A stretch of 64,000 nucleotides of DNA from Pseudonocardia sp. SCN 73-27 (GCA_001725415.1 MEGH01000003.1:104185-168184), one strand, 5' to 3'; shown: positions 1 through 9,468, numbered from the stretch's first letter. Translations and numbers: made by a program. Notes: generated by a model from the letters alone, not told the origin.

Positions 1-2505
1 GCCCGCGCGTCGCTGGCCGCGGGCCGCCACGACGACGTGGTGGCGGTGAGCGCGGAGGCGCTGGCGTTGTGGCGCGGGTCGTTCTGCTCCGACGTCGCCG
101 ACACCGGGTGGCTGGCGCCGGTCCGGGAGAGGTTCTCGGAGCTGCGGCTGGCGCTCGTCGAGCAGCGGGCGGCGGCGCTGGTCGCGCTGGGCCAGCCGGA
201 GCGTGCGGCCCACGAGCTGGCGGCCGCGGTGGCGGAGCACCCGTTGCGGGAACCGTTGTGGGAGTTGCGGATCCTGGCGCTGTACCGGGCGGGTCGGCAG
301 GCGGCGGCGCTCACCGCGTACGACACGGTCCGCCGGATGCTGGCCGACGAGCTCGGGGTCGATCCCGGGCCCGCGCTGGCCGCGCTGCACCAGCGGATCC
401 TGGTGCAGGACGACGCGTTGACGCCTGCGCCCGCGGCTCCGGCACCCACGGTTCCGGTGCGGCTGCCGAGCAGGCGCGCCAGCATCCTGGGCCGGGAGGC
501 CGACCTGGACCGGGTGGCCGCACGCCTTGCGCCGCAGGCGCTGGTCACGCTGCTGGGCCCGGGTGGGGTCGGCAAGACCCGGCTGGCGACGGAGGTGGCG
601 TTCGCCGTCCGGGACCGGTTCCCCGCGGGGGTGTGGTTCGTCGACCTCGGCGCGGTGGCGGCCCCGGCGTCGGTCCCGGTGGCGGTCGCGGACGTGCTCG
701 CGCCAACTCCGGTCGCGGGGACAACCCCGGAGGAGCTGGTGCTCGGCCGGCTCGCCGACCGGCAGGCGCTGCTGGTGATGGACAACTGTGAACACGTCCT
801 CGGGGCCGTCGCGGACTTCGTCGGCCGGCTGCTCGACCGGTGCCCGTCGGCGGCGGTGCTGGCGACGAGCCGTGAACCGCTGGAGCTGCCGGGCGAGCAG
901 CGCGTCCCGCTGGGGCCGCTCGCCACGGACGCCGCGGTCCGGCTGTTCCTCGACCGTTCCGCCGACGCCCGCCCCGACGACGACCGGGTCGACCCCACCG
1001 GCCCGGACCGCCCGCTGCTGCGACGGATCTGCGCGGCCGTCGGCGGGTTGCCGCTGGGCATCGAGCTGGCCGCCGCGCGCACCCGGACGTTCGAGCTCGC
1101 GGAGATCGCCGACAGCCTCGACCGTGCGCCCGGCAGGCTCTCGCGCAGCGGTCCCGGGCCCGACCGGCACGCCACCCTGTTGGAGACGGTCGACTGGAGC
1201 TACCGGCTCGCCGGCCCGGACGAGCAGATCCTGCACCGCAGGCTGGCCGTCCTGACCGGCGTGTTCACCGTCGACGCCGCCGCCGCGCTGTGTGCCGTGG
1301 AACCGCTGCATCCCGACCAGGCCCTCGACGTCCTGGGCGGGCTGGTGCACCGCTCGTTGGTCACCGCGCGGCGCACACCCGGCCGCGCGACGTCCTTCGC
1401 GCAGCTCGTGCCGATCCGGGCGCACGCCGACCACACCCTCACCCCGACGGAACGGGACGCCGTCGTCGCCGCCCGCGACCGGTGGGTGCTCGACCACGTC
1501 CTGGCCGGGCCGTTGCCGGGCGCCGCCGGACAGCGGGCGTTCTACGACTGGCTCGACGACAACCTCGCCGCTGTGCGCACCGTGCTGCGGTCGCTGCTGG
1601 TGGAGCGGCCCGCTCCGGCGGGGATCGAGCTCGCCGCGCGGCTGGTCTTCCACTGGCACGACCGGGAGCGGCTCGTCGAGCTCGTGCGCTGGGCGGAGCT
1701 GGTGGGTGACGCGTCCAGGGTCGTCGGTGTGACCGACGTGGCCCGCGCGGTGCAGGGCTGCGCGGCCGCCCTCGGCCACGACGCCGACGCCGCCACCGCG
1801 TTCTTCTCCGACGCCGTGCCTGCGCTGGCCGCCGCTCCGCCGCCGCGACGCGCCGATGCGGCCCGGCTGCTGTTCGTCGTCTCGGTCTGCGCATGGACCG
1901 GTGACCTCGTCGAGTGGGCGACGACGGCCGCGTCGGCCGCCGTCACGCTCGCCGACCAGGCCGGCGACCCGCACACCGCGCAGGGCGGGCGGGCCGTGCT
2001 GGCCGCATCGGCGCTGCTCGGCGGCGACGGCGACCGTGCCGTCGCGCTGGCCGATGCCGTGCTCGCCGACCCGACCGGCAACCAGCTCGCGATCCTGTTC
2101 GCCGAGGTCACGCACTCGATCACCGCCCAGTTCGGGGGCGACGGCGAGACCGGTCTGCGCCACGGCGATGCCGTGCTGCGCAGCCAGCTGCGGCTCGGTA
2201 CCCGCAACTTCGCCGACTCGTTCGAGTCCCGCGGCGCCCACCTGCTGAACGCCGGCCAGCTCGACGAGGCCGCCCGTTTCTACGCGCTGTCGTCGGCGCT
2301 CAGCGCCGGCCAGGGCCGGGGATGGCCCTGGCACCCGGGCACCGACGAGCGGCTCACGACCCTGCGCGCGGCCCTCGGTCCGGCGGAGTTCGGCAAACAC
2401 TGGGACAGCGGCCTGCGGATGGCCGGACTCGATCCCACCGAGCTCGTGGCGGGGCTGGTCGGTGACCTCGGCGAGCCCGCGCGGGAGGCACTGAGAGCGC
2501 CGTGA
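1..2505 (+). CDS. AfsR/SARP-type regulator with NB-ARC ATPase domain (5' partial)
   Basis: The reading frame is open from the first base, so the N-terminus lies outside the window; the visible part is about 834 residues. It starts inside a bacterial transcriptional activation (BTAD) domain (roughly the first 140 residues, tandem helices ending in a DELGVDPGPAL-type motif common to SARPs). A P-loop NTPase follows, with Walker A GPGGVGKTR near residue 186 and a Walker B-like LLVMDNCEH near 257. The C-terminal half is Ala/Leu-rich helical repeats, probably TPR-like. An OmpR-type winged helix usually precedes the BTAD domain and is expected upstream. AfsR-like proteins bind DNA and activate secondary metabolism or neighbouring genes. 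The hydrolase trio starts 55 bp downstream on the same strand and is a plausible target, but that is inference. Confidence 0.85.
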   Translation, partial: ARASLAAGRHDDVVAVSAEALALWRGSFCSDVADTGWLAPVRERFSELRLALVEQRAAALVALGQPERAAHELAAAVAEHPLREPLWELRILALYRAGRQAAALTAYDTVRRMLADELGVDPGPALAALHQRILVQDDALTPAPAAPAPTVPVRLPSRRASILGREADLDRVAARLAPQALVTLLGPGGVGKTRLATEVAFAVRDRFPAGVWFVDLGAVAAPASVPVAVADVLAPTPVAGTTPEELVLGRLADRQALLVMDNCEHVLGAVADFVGRLLDRCPSAAVLATSREPLELPGEQRVPLGPLATDAAVRLFLDRSADARPDDDRVDPTGPDRPLLRRICAAVGGLPLGIELAAARTRTFELAEIADSLDRAPGRLSRSGPGPDRHATLLETVDWSYRLAGPDEQILHRRLAVLTGVFTVDAAAALCAVEPLHPDQALDVLGGLVHRSLVTARRTPGRATSFAQLVPIRAHADHTLTPTERDAVVAARDRWVLDHVLAGPLPGAAGQRAFYDWLDDNLAAVRTVLRSLLVERPAPAGIELAARLVFHWHDRERLVELVRWAELVGDASRVVGVTDVARAVQGCAAALGHDADAATAFFSDAVPALAAAPPPRRADAARLLFVVSVCAWTGDLVEWATTAASAAVTLADQAGDPHTAQGGRAVLAASALLGGDGDRAVALADAVLADPTGNQLAILFAEVTHSITAQFGGDGETGLRHGDAVLRSQLRLGTRNFADSFESRGAHLLNAGQLDEAARFYALSSALSAGQGRGWPWHPGTDERLTTLRAALGPAEFGKHWDSGLRMAGLDPTELVAGLVGDLGEPAREALRAP

Positions 2506-2560
2506 GAGCGGGCTCGGTGATCCTCGCCGACGTCAACGACGTCCCTCCCGAGGAGCCGCA

Positions 2561-3919
2561 GTGCCCGACCCGTCCCCCATCACCCCGAGCCGGAGGTCGG
2601 TGCTGCGCAGCACCGTCGCCGGTCTGACGGGTCTGGCCGCCGTCGCGACGCTCGCGGCCTGTTCGAGCGGGGGCGTCTCCGCCACCGCGGTGACGACCCC
2701 CACCGCGCCACCCGCACCCGACACCTTCACCGGGATCGCCTTCGCCGACGGGGAGTTCGACGGCCAGTTCATTCGCGCGCTCGACGTCGTCCCCTACGGC
2801 GGTGCCGACGTCGGCGAGTCGTTCATGGCCGCCCGCCGCATCCCGCCGGGCGACCGCGACGCGTGGTTCCGTGAGTGGCAGGCCCTCGGTGACCGGATGA
2901 TGGCGGCAGCAGACACGAGTGCCGCCGCGGGCCGCCGCGTCAGCGCGTACGAGGGCTACCTGCGCGCCGTCACCTACTACCGGACGTCGGGGATCTTCCT
3001 GTACACGCCGCCGATGGACGCGCGGTTCGTCGACGCGTACCGCAAGCAGCACAACGCCTTCGCGAAGGCTGCCCCGCTGTCGGAGTGGCGGATCGAGCTC
3101 GTCGAGATCCCGTACGGGTCGACGCCGCTGAAGGCGTGGTGGTGCCGCCCGGCCGGCGACGGACCGCACCCCGCGATCGCGATGGCCGGCGGTTACGACG
3201 GCACGATGGAGGAGAACTTCTTCATGGGCGGGGTCGCGGCGCTGCGCCGCGGCTACGCCGTCCTGCTGATCGACGGCCCCGGTCAGGGTGGCGCGCTCGT
3301 CGAGCAGAAGCTGGTCTTCCGTCCCGACTGGGAGGCCGTGGTCACCCCGCAGATCGACTGGCTGCTGGCCCGGCCCGAGGTCGACCGGGAACGGATCGTC
3401 CTCATGGGACGCAGCTGGGGCGGCTACCTCGCCCCGCGCGCCGCGACCGCCGAGCACCGCATCGCCGCGCTGGTGGCCGACGCACCGCAGTACACGCCCG
3501 GCCCCAACGCCACGTTCCTGCTGCCCGAGCAGTACCGCGACCAGCTCTACACGGGCAACGCCGACGAGCTGAACAAGGTCCTGCGCGACGAGATGGCCGC
3601 GAGCTCGGCGATGGCGTTCACCCTGAACCGGGGCATGCTCACCCACGGTTTCGCGACGCCGTTGGACTACCTGCGGCAGACGAAGGACTACACCCTCGAC
3701 GGGCTCGCCCCGAGGATCACGTGCCCGACGCTGCTGTCGACGGGCGAGAACGACCGCCGTGGCAACGACGCGCAGCCGCTCTACGACGCGCTGACCGTCC
3801 CCAAGGAGTACCTGCGGTTCACCAATGCCGAGGGCGCGGGCGAGCACGACGAGACGGGAGCCGAGCTGCTGTGGAGCCAACGGGTGTTCGACTGGCTGGA
3901 CGGGACCCTGAAGCGATGA
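2561..3919 (+). CDS. Alpha/beta hydrolase lipoprotein, twin-arginine-like signal
   Basis: The protein has 452 residues from a GTG start, chosen because GAGGAG lies 7-12 bases upstream. The N-terminus has an SRRSVLR twin-arginine-like stretch, a hydrophobic segment and a lipobox ending AAC (Cys about residue 30), so it is predicted to be exported and lipid-anchored outside the membrane. The alpha/beta-hydrolase fold shows an oxyanion region GGYDG (about 209), nucleophile elbow GRSWGG (Ser about 287), a candidate acid in GEND and a C-terminal GEHDE histidine. It resembles dipeptidyl-peptidase or esterase-type family members; the substrate is unknown. Its stop overlaps the next start (ATGA), so the two genes are translationally coupled. 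Confidence 0.8.
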   Translation: MPDPSPITPSRRSVLRSTVAGLTGLAAVATLAACSSGGVSATAVTTPTAPPAPDTFTGIAFADGEFDGQFIRALDVVPYGGADVGESFMAARRIPPGDRDAWFREWQALGDRMMAAADTSAAAGRRVSAYEGYLRAVTYYRTSGIFLYTPPMDARFVDAYRKQHNAFAKAAPLSEWRIELVEIPYGSTPLKAWWCRPAGDGPHPAIAMAGGYDGTMEENFFMGGVAALRRGYAVLLIDGPGQGGALVEQKLVFRPDWEAVVTPQIDWLLARPEVDRERIVLMGRSWGGYLAPRAATAEHRIAALVADAPQYTPGPNATFLLPEQYRDQLYTGNADELNKVLRDEMAASSAMAFTLNRGMLTHGFATPLDYLRQTKDYTLDGLAPRITCPTLLSTGENDRRGNDAQPLYDALTVPKEYLRFTNAEGAGEHDETGAELLWSQRVFDWLDGTLKR

Positions 3920-5133
3920 GGCGGCTCACGGTCCTTCCCGCAGCCGTCCTGGCGCTCGGCCTGCTCGCCGGCTGCGGCACCCCCGCGACCACGGGACCTG
4001 CCTTCGTCGCCGAGGTGCAGACGCGGATCGACGCGGCCATGCGCGACAACGTGATCCCCGGTGCGATCGTCCGCATCGCCTCCCCCACCGACGGCGAGTG
4101 GACCGGCACCTTCGGCACCGCCACCCTCGGCACCGACGACCCGATGACCGTCGACGACCACGTCCGCGCGGGCAGCATCACCAAGACCATGACGTCGACG
4201 GTGATCCTGCAGCTCCTCCAGGAGGGGAAGCTGGCGCTCACGGACCCGATCGGGAAGTATCGCGCCGGCGTCCCGAACGGCGACCGCGTCACGATCGCGC
4301 AGCTCGCCGAGATGCGCAGCGGCCTCTACAGCTACACCTTCGACCGCGGCTTCAACGAGACCCTCGACGCCGACCCCGGCAAGGCATGGACCCCCGACGA
4401 GCTGCTGGCGATCGCCTTCGCGCACCCGCCGAACGCCGAGCCCGGCACCACGTTCGAGTACAGCAACACCAACATCGTCCTCCTCGGACTGGTCATCGAA
4501 CAGCTCACCGGGATGCCCGTCGAGAAGGCGTTCCAGGAACGCATCTTCACCCCGCTCGGCATGACCGGCTCCTCGCTGCCGGTGCGCACCGACGCCGCGA
4601 TCCCCGGCCCGCACCCGCGGGGCTACTCGTTCGGCACCAACGTCTCGACGATCGACGGCTACGCCCTGCCCGAGGCCGAGCAGGCCGCGGCGAAGACCGG
4701 GACGCTCGAGCCGAACGACGAGACCGACGCCAACCCGTCGTGGGCCTGGACGGCCGGCGGGGCGATCTCCACCGTGCCGGATCTGTTCACCTACGTCGGT
4801 GCGCTGGTCGGTGGTGGGCTGCTCGACCCGGCGACGCAGAAGCTGCGGCTCGACAGCATCCAGCCGACCGACCCGGCCGAAGCCGGCGGCGGCGGCTACG
4901 GGATCGGCATCGCGAAGTTCGGGCCCATCGTCGGCCACGACGGCCAGATCCCCGGCTTCATGACGTTCACAGGCCAGGACCCCACCACCGGCCTGCGGAT
5001 CACGATCGCCACCAACCTCGCCACCGTCCCGTCCGGTGAGGGGTCCGCGCTGACGCTGCTCAAGGCGATCCTGCCGGTCTTCTACCCCGACATGCGGCTG
5101 CCCGGGGACCCGGCCGCGGCGCCGACCCGATGA
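3916..5133 (+). CDS. Serine hydrolase lipoprotein, beta-lactamase / DD-carboxypeptidase fold
   Basis: The protein has 405 residues. The ATG overlaps the previous stop. A signal peptide with a lipobox ending LLAGC (Cys about 19) gives a lipoprotein. The class C beta-lactamase/penicillin-binding-protein motifs are present: SITK (Ser about 87), YSN (Tyr about 182) and HDG (His about 341). Such proteins act on D-alanyl peptides, esters or related substrates at the cell surface, and many are not true beta-lactamases. The frame stays open for about 830 bases upstream of this start, but that part is antisense-like GC-rich noise overlapping the previous gene. It also overlaps the next gene by 4 bp, making a three-gene coupled unit. 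Confidence 0.85.
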   Translation: MRRLTVLPAAVLALGLLAGCGTPATTGPAFVAEVQTRIDAAMRDNVIPGAIVRIASPTDGEWTGTFGTATLGTDDPMTVDDHVRAGSITKTMTSTVILQLLQEGKLALTDPIGKYRAGVPNGDRVTIAQLAEMRSGLYSYTFDRGFNETLDADPGKAWTPDELLAIAFAHPPNAEPGTTFEYSNTNIVLLGLVIEQLTGMPVEKAFQERIFTPLGMTGSSLPVRTDAAIPGPHPRGYSFGTNVSTIDGYALPEAEQAAAKTGTLEPNDETDANPSWAWTAGGAISTVPDLFTYVGALVGGGLLDPATQKLRLDSIQPTDPAEAGGGGYGIGIAKFGPIVGHDGQIPGFMTFTGQDPTTGLRITIATNLATVPSGEGSALTLLKAILPVFYPDMRLPGDPAAAPTR

Positions 5134-5912
5134 ACCGCCGGTGGCTGCTCGCCGCGACACCCGTCATCCTGCTGGTGACGCACTACGTCGCGGTGCTCCC
5201 CCACGAGTTCTCGCACTCGATCATGGCCTGGCTCACCGGCATCAAGCCGACGCCGGGCGACATCGACTGGGGTGGCACTGGCCTGTGGAACATCTTCCTG
5301 CTCGCGCACGTGGACGAGAACGTCGACTACTCCGCCGCGCTCGCCGCAGGACACCACTGGCAGGTCGCGATGGCCGCCGCGGCCGGGCCGGTGATCGGCA
5401 ACGCGCTGCCCTACCTGCTGGTGCGGCGGTGGCTGTTCCGGTGGCGGCTGCAGCCGGCCGGGCTCTACGTCGTGTTCTGGTACCTGTTCTTCAGCCTGGT
5501 GAACGTCTACGACTACGTGCCGCTGCGGACGTTCGCGCCCGACGGCGACGTCACCCACTTCGTGGAGGGCTCCGGGGTGTCGCGGTGGTGGATCTACGCC
5601 GTCGTCACGCCGCTGGTGGTGTGGGGCACCGCGGACCTCTACCGGCGGGTGCTGCCCACGGTCCTCGAACGCGTCGGATTCGCCCGGGCCGAACGCGCGG
5701 TGCTGCTGGTCGTGGCCACCGCGTCGTTCTTCGGCTACTTCGCGATCCCGGCGCTGGAGGAGTCCGACCCGGTCACGCTGTTCCTCGGCCGGACGTCGCT
5801 GCTGCTGATCCCGATCGTCGTCGTCGCGACGTGGAGGCGGGTGGTCGGGACGCCGACGGGAGACGACCCGGTCACGACGGTACCGACGCCCGCGGAGCCG
5901 GCGCGTCGGTGA
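5130..5912 (+). CDS. Membrane protein with HExxH motif (M50-like putative metalloprotease)
   Basis: The 260-residue protein carries about six hydrophobic segments. A zinc-binding HEFSH motif lies at residues 25-29, at the end of the first segment, as in M50/site-2-protease-like families where the motif sits in a transmembrane helix. A second metal ligand is not obvious to me; DYVPLRTF (about 130) is a candidate region. It could be an intramembrane protease or an inactive relative. It is coupled by ATGA to the upstream serine hydrolase, which suggests a joint envelope function. The C-terminus is a short charged tail. The next gene is convergent, 26 bp away. Confidence 0.65.
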   Translation: MNRRWLLAATPVILLVTHYVAVLPHEFSHSIMAWLTGIKPTPGDIDWGGTGLWNIFLLAHVDENVDYSAALAAGHHWQVAMAAAAGPVIGNALPYLLVRRWLFRWRLQPAGLYVVFWYLFFSLVNVYDYVPLRTFAPDGDVTHFVEGSGVSRWWIYAVVTPLVVWGTADLYRRVLPTVLERVGFARAERAVLLVVATASFFGYFAIPALEESDPVTLFLGRTSLLLIPIVVVATWRRVVGTPTGDDPVTTVPTPAEPARR

Positions 5913-5938
5913 CCCGCCCCGGGCAGCCCCGTCCGGCC

Positions 5939-7486
5939 CTACCCGGTGGTGAAGGTGAGGGTCTGCGCGGCGGCGCAGGTCCCGTCGAGGGGCCGGTCGG
6001 GATCGTCGAGGAACGCCGTCGTGATCGTCATCGCGCACTCCGACCTGCCCAGGACCGAGTGGCCGGTGAACGGGAACTCGACGTACTGCGACCTCGGCAG
6101 TCCGGGCCGGACGATGTCGACCCATTGCGGCGCGGTCGCGGCGTCGAACCGGCCCTCGATGATCAGGACGGGCTGGTCGCTGCGGGTGGGCGCCGACGCG
6201 GCCGGTCGGGGCTCGACGTCCCAGGCCGGGCACTCGGCGAACAGCCGGCCCTGCTTCGGCTGCAGGCGCAGCACCTGGTCGGGGAACTGCGGCAGCGCGG
6301 CCTTCGCGGTCGCGAGGGCGGCGTCCTCCGTCGTCAGGTCGGCGTGCTCGCCGCAGAACACGCTGAAGGCGAGGGCGTCACCGGCGAGCCCGGCGAAGTC
6401 GGGTGAACCCTGCAGCGCCAGCAGCGCGGCGACGATCTCGTCGGACCCGCCGCGGGCGGTCTCGGTGATCATCTTCGGAACGCCGGAGGCGTCGCCGCGC
6501 TCGCTCGCCTGGATCACGGCGTAGGCGAGCGAGAACCCGTCGACGGTCACGGTGAGTGGGGCGCCGGAGTACGGGTCCTCGGACTGCACGACGAGCGGCG
6601 TCGTGGTCAGCCGGTTCACGGTCGCGAAGAAGTCGGCCTGCAGGTTCGGGTACGCGGCGGCGCAGGCGGGCTGCGCCGCGCAGGCGGCGAAGATCGCGGC
6701 GAACGAGCTCGCGGGCGCCTGCCACCACGTCTGCGCGATGTTGTTGGCGGGCGGCGACACCGAGTCGAGCACCATGCTGCGGATGCCCTGCGGGTGGTCG
6801 CGCAGAAGGCTGAGCGCGAGCTTCGTGCCGTAGGAGACGCCGTAGACGTTCCACTGGTCGATGCCCATCGCGACCCGCAGGTCGGCGATGTCGGCGGAGT
6901 TCTCGGCCGTGTTGTAGGCGCTGAGGTCCCAGCCCGCGGCGGTGAGCCGGTCCCGGCAGGTCCGGACGGCGGCGACGTCCCCGGCCGTGGTCGACGGAGC
7001 CGAGAACGGGAGGCTGATCGCCTTAGCGTCGTAGTCCTCGTACTCGGGGCAGCTCAGCCGCGGTTGCGAGTGGTGGGTGCCCCGCTGATCGAAGAAGATC
7101 ACGTCACGGTCGGCGTTCAGTCCCTGTTCCGTCAGCTGGGCCGCCTGGAACGAGCCCGCTCCCCCGGGCCCGCCCGCGAGCCAGACGACCGGGTCGGGCT
7201 GCGGGTTCGGTGACCTCGACGGCACCCGGGCGGCGAAGACCTTGATCATGCGACCGTCGCGCTTCGCGCGGTCCTCCGGCACCGTGAGGTAGCCGCACAC
7301 CGTGCCCGTGGGGAAGTCGAGCGATGGAGCCCCCGCGATGTTGGGCGACGGGCACGGCACGATCTCGTAGGCGCGGGTGGCTACCGACTCCCCGGCCGGC
7401 TCCCGCGTCGACGTGGCGGTCGTGCACCCGGCCGCCGCCAGCGCGAGCGCGGCGAGCACCACGATCCCGCTCATGAGCCTGCTCAT
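5939..7486 (-). CDS. TAP-type alpha/beta hydrolase lipoprotein (tripeptidyl aminopeptidase-like)
   Basis: The protein has about 515 residues from the ATG at 7486; a GTG at 7504 and an ATG at 7474 are alternatives. I prefer 7486 because 7504 directly abuts a perfect hairpin that would hide its ribosome site. The start MSRLMSG leads into a hydrophobic stretch and a lipobox AAGC. The alpha/beta-hydrolase core has an oxyanion GGPGG and nucleophile GVSYGT (Ser about 217). The C-terminal part looks like the TAP-like domain of secreted actinobacterial peptidases such as SlpD/E and tripeptidyl aminopeptidases, with acid in EGRFD and His in TGHS. Predicted role is extracellular peptide hydrolysis. Confidence 0.8.
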   Translation of the reverse strand: MSRLMSGIVVLAALALAAAGCTTATSTREPAGESVATRAYEIVPCPSPNIAGAPSLDFPTGTVCGYLTVPEDRAKRDGRMIKVFAARVPSRSPNPQPDPVVWLAGGPGGAGSFQAAQLTEQGLNADRDVIFFDQRGTHHSQPRLSCPEYEDYDAKAISLPFSAPSTTAGDVAAVRTCRDRLTAAGWDLSAYNTAENSADIADLRVAMGIDQWNVYGVSYGTKLALSLLRDHPQGIRSMVLDSVSPPANNIAQTWWQAPASSFAAIFAACAAQPACAAAYPNLQADFFATVNRLTTTPLVVQSEDPYSGAPLTVTVDGFSLAYAVIQASERGDASGVPKMITETARGGSDEIVAALLALQGSPDFAGLAGDALAFSVFCGEHADLTTEDAALATAKAALPQFPDQVLRLQPKQGRLFAECPAWDVEPRPAASAPTRSDQPVLIIEGRFDAATAPQWVDIVRPGLPRSQYVEFPFTGHSVLGRSECAMTITTAFLDDPDRPLDGTCAAAQTLTFTTG

Positions 7487-7505
7487 GCCCTGAACTGCGT
7501 TCACT

Positions 7506-7530
7506 CCGACGGAACGAAGTGTTCCGTCGG
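7506..7530. promoter_or_regulatory. Perfect 10-bp inverted repeat
   Basis: CCGACGGAAC and GTTCCGTCGG flank the five bases GAAGT. It lies in the 5' region of the TAP-type hydrolase and just below the stop of the BAAT-type hydrolase (7548), both on the minus strand. With no T-run it may be an operator or an mRNA hairpin rather than a classical terminator. Confidence 0.5.
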
Positions 7531-7547
7531 CCAGGATCAGGATGGGA

Positions 7548-9464
7548 TCAGGACCGGGTACGCGCAGGCGCCGCGGTGGCCCGCCGCAGGAAGTCGGTGA
7601 CCCGCGCGCTCGTGTCGCGCTGGGCCGCGGCCTGGGCGGTGCGGCCGCCGCCGAGGGCGAGGCCTGCGGTCCACTGCGCGTCAGTCGGCAGGGCGCCGAG
7701 CCGGATCAGGTGCCCGGCCCCGGGGTGGGCGACGTGCTCGTCGTCGGGCCGGGCCCGCCGCGCCAGGATCTCCCCGGACATCTCGGTCGCCGGCCAGACC
7801 TGGTCGTCGGTGCCGCTGACCAGCAGTAACGGGCAGGCCACCCGTTCGGCCGGGAGGGCGCCGTCGGTGCCGTGGGCGAGCCCGGCCTCGTAGGCGGGAC
7901 GCAGCCGCAGCAGGCTGGGGCGGTGGGCGGTGCGGTCGCGTCCCACGGTCCAGGCGTTGTGGACGAGCTGCCCCATCAGCTCGCCGCTGGGTACCGGCCG
8001 CCACGGCACGTCCTGGCCGTTCGACGTCCACGACGGGGTGTCGGGGATCTCCCCGCCCCCGCCGATGGCCTGCCACGACAGCGAGCTGGGGCTGACGAGC
8101 ACGAGCCCGCGGACCGGGGTGTCGGGTTCGGCGGCGATCGCGGCGAGCAGCCCTTCTGCGCCGCGGGACACGCCCATCGCGGTGAGGCGTCCGGGATCGA
8201 CCTCCGGGCGTCCGGCGAGCAGCCGGACGGCGGCGGTGAACCGTTCGAGCGGGATCGAGGCGATGCCCGCAACGGCGTCGGCCTCCGGGACCCAGCACGC
8301 GGCGAGGGCGGCGAAGCCGTGTGCGGCAAGGAGGTGGGCATGGGCGACCTGCGACTCGAAGCCGCCTTCGGACCCGCCGAAGCACACGACGCCGGGGTGC
8401 CCGGAGCCGGCCGGGGTGACGAGGAGTCCGGGGCGGCCGTCGACGTCGACCGCGACGGCGCGCAGCCCGGGACCGGCGGAGCGGGCGACGGTCCGCCGGG
8501 TCGTGCCGAGCCCGTCGACGCTCGCGGTCACGGTGACCTGCCACGGGTCGGGCGGCGGGACGAACAGGTCGGGGGTGGTGTCGGGTTGGGCGAAACGCAT
8601 GTCGGTGAGGGTGTCGTCGGTGGTCCCGGCCGTGACCGACCCGGACGCCGGCACGTCCACCTCGGCGTCCGACGCCCACCGTCGGCCGAAGAGGTCCGCG
8701 GCCGTGGCGGTGAGCCGGACCCGCGACCCGGCCGGGGCGTGGACCACGGGCACGAAGGGGTCGTCGTGCCTGCTGACCGCCGGGACCTCGACAGCCAGCC
8801 CCGGCGTCTCCTGGTCGGGCGGCGCGGCCGGCTGCGCGACGACGGCCGGGGCCTCGTCGGCCTGCCGGGCGTCGACGAGCGCGGACTGCTTCTCGAACCA
8901 CGGCGGGAACATCCCCGACACCAGCCCACCGACGCCGAGGAGCACGAAGGGCAGCACCCAGTAGCAGAGCACCGAAAGGGTGTCGCCCTCGTCGAGCAGC
9001 GTGGACGATCCGTCGACGATCGGCGGGAGCGCGGAGACGACCGTCATCGCCGCGAACACCCCGACCCACAGCCACGTCATCGAGCGGGTGATCGTCGCGA
9101 AGCCGTCGCTGCGAGCGGTGCGCTCGTCGACCGACGCCGCCGCGTACTCACGGACGAACGGTCGACCCACGAGCAGCCCGACGAGCGCGACGAGCAGGAT
9201 TCCCAGGTTGGACAGGGGCTGCAGCCACTTCTCGAGCCAGGCGTCGTCGAACACGAAGGCCGCGATCGCCAGGAGCACGAACACGACGAGGCTGCCGACC
9301 TCGAGGCTGCGCGTGGGTCGGCGGCGCAGCCTGCCGAGGGCCTGGACGGCGAGTGCGACCACCAGCACGAGCAGCGTGACCCAGCGGAACGGCACGTTCC
9401 CGACGAGCGCCCAGTACAGGATCCAGGGCAGGAAGCCCAGTACGAAGCCCATGCGCACCCCCAT
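7548..9464 (-). CDS. Membrane-anchored BAAT/acyl-CoA thioester hydrolase-like protein
   Basis: The protein has 638 residues and is an unusual fusion. Residues 1-200 carry about six hydrophobic segments. A linker and a beta-rich stretch (about 235-310) resembling the acyl-CoA thioesterase/BAAT N-terminal domain follow. Residues 320-630 form a BAAT C-terminal alpha/beta hydrolase with GGSEGG (oxyanion region), GVSRGA (nucleophile Ser about 431), GTDDQVW (Asp) and HPGAGH (His). Family members transfer or hydrolyse acyl groups from CoA or other thioesters, usually in the cytosol; the membrane domain suggests a lipid or envelope substrate. Starts at 9464 (ATG) and 9452 (ATG after GGGGG) are both possible. 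Confidence 0.7.
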   Translation of the reverse strand: MGVRMGFVLGFLPWILYWALVGNVPFRWVTLLVLVVALAVQALGRLRRRPTRSLEVGSLVVFVLLAIAAFVFDDAWLEKWLQPLSNLGILLVALVGLLVGRPFVREYAAASVDERTARSDGFATITRSMTWLWVGVFAAMTVVSALPPIVDGSSTLLDEGDTLSVLCYWVLPFVLLGVGGLVSGMFPPWFEKQSALVDARQADEAPAVVAQPAAPPDQETPGLAVEVPAVSRHDDPFVPVVHAPAGSRVRLTATAADLFGRRWASDAEVDVPASGSVTAGTTDDTLTDMRFAQPDTTPDLFVPPPDPWQVTVTASVDGLGTTRRTVARSAGPGLRAVAVDVDGRPGLLVTPAGSGHPGVVCFGGSEGGFESQVAHAHLLAAHGFAALAACWVPEADAVAGIASIPLERFTAAVRLLAGRPEVDPGRLTAMGVSRGAEGLLAAIAAEPDTPVRGLVLVSPSSLSWQAIGGGGEIPDTPSWTSNGQDVPWRPVPSGELMGQLVHNAWTVGRDRTAHRPSLLRLRPAYEAGLAHGTDGALPAERVACPLLLVSGTDDQVWPATEMSGEILARRARPDDEHVAHPGAGHLIRLGALPTDAQWTAGLALGGGRTAQAAAQRDTSARVTDFLRRATAAPARTRS

Positions 9465-9468
9465 CGGC

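Noticed and set aside
2531-2545. GACGT-N5-ACGTC dyad before the hydrolase trio
   Set aside because: Arms of only five bases in GC-rich DNA are expected by chance, so it is not reported as an operator.
2354-3880. Long minus-strand open frame of about 508 residues opposite the first alpha/beta hydrolase
   Set aside because: It is an Arg/Gly/Val-rich antisense shadow typical of high-GC coding DNA; the plus-strand gene has a signal peptide, catalytic motifs and a ribosome site.
3085-3915. N-terminal extension that would make the serine hydrolase 682 residues
   Set aside because: It overlaps the upstream hydrolase in another frame and is Arg-rich noise. The ATG at 3916 is followed by a lipoprotein signal and overlaps the previous stop.
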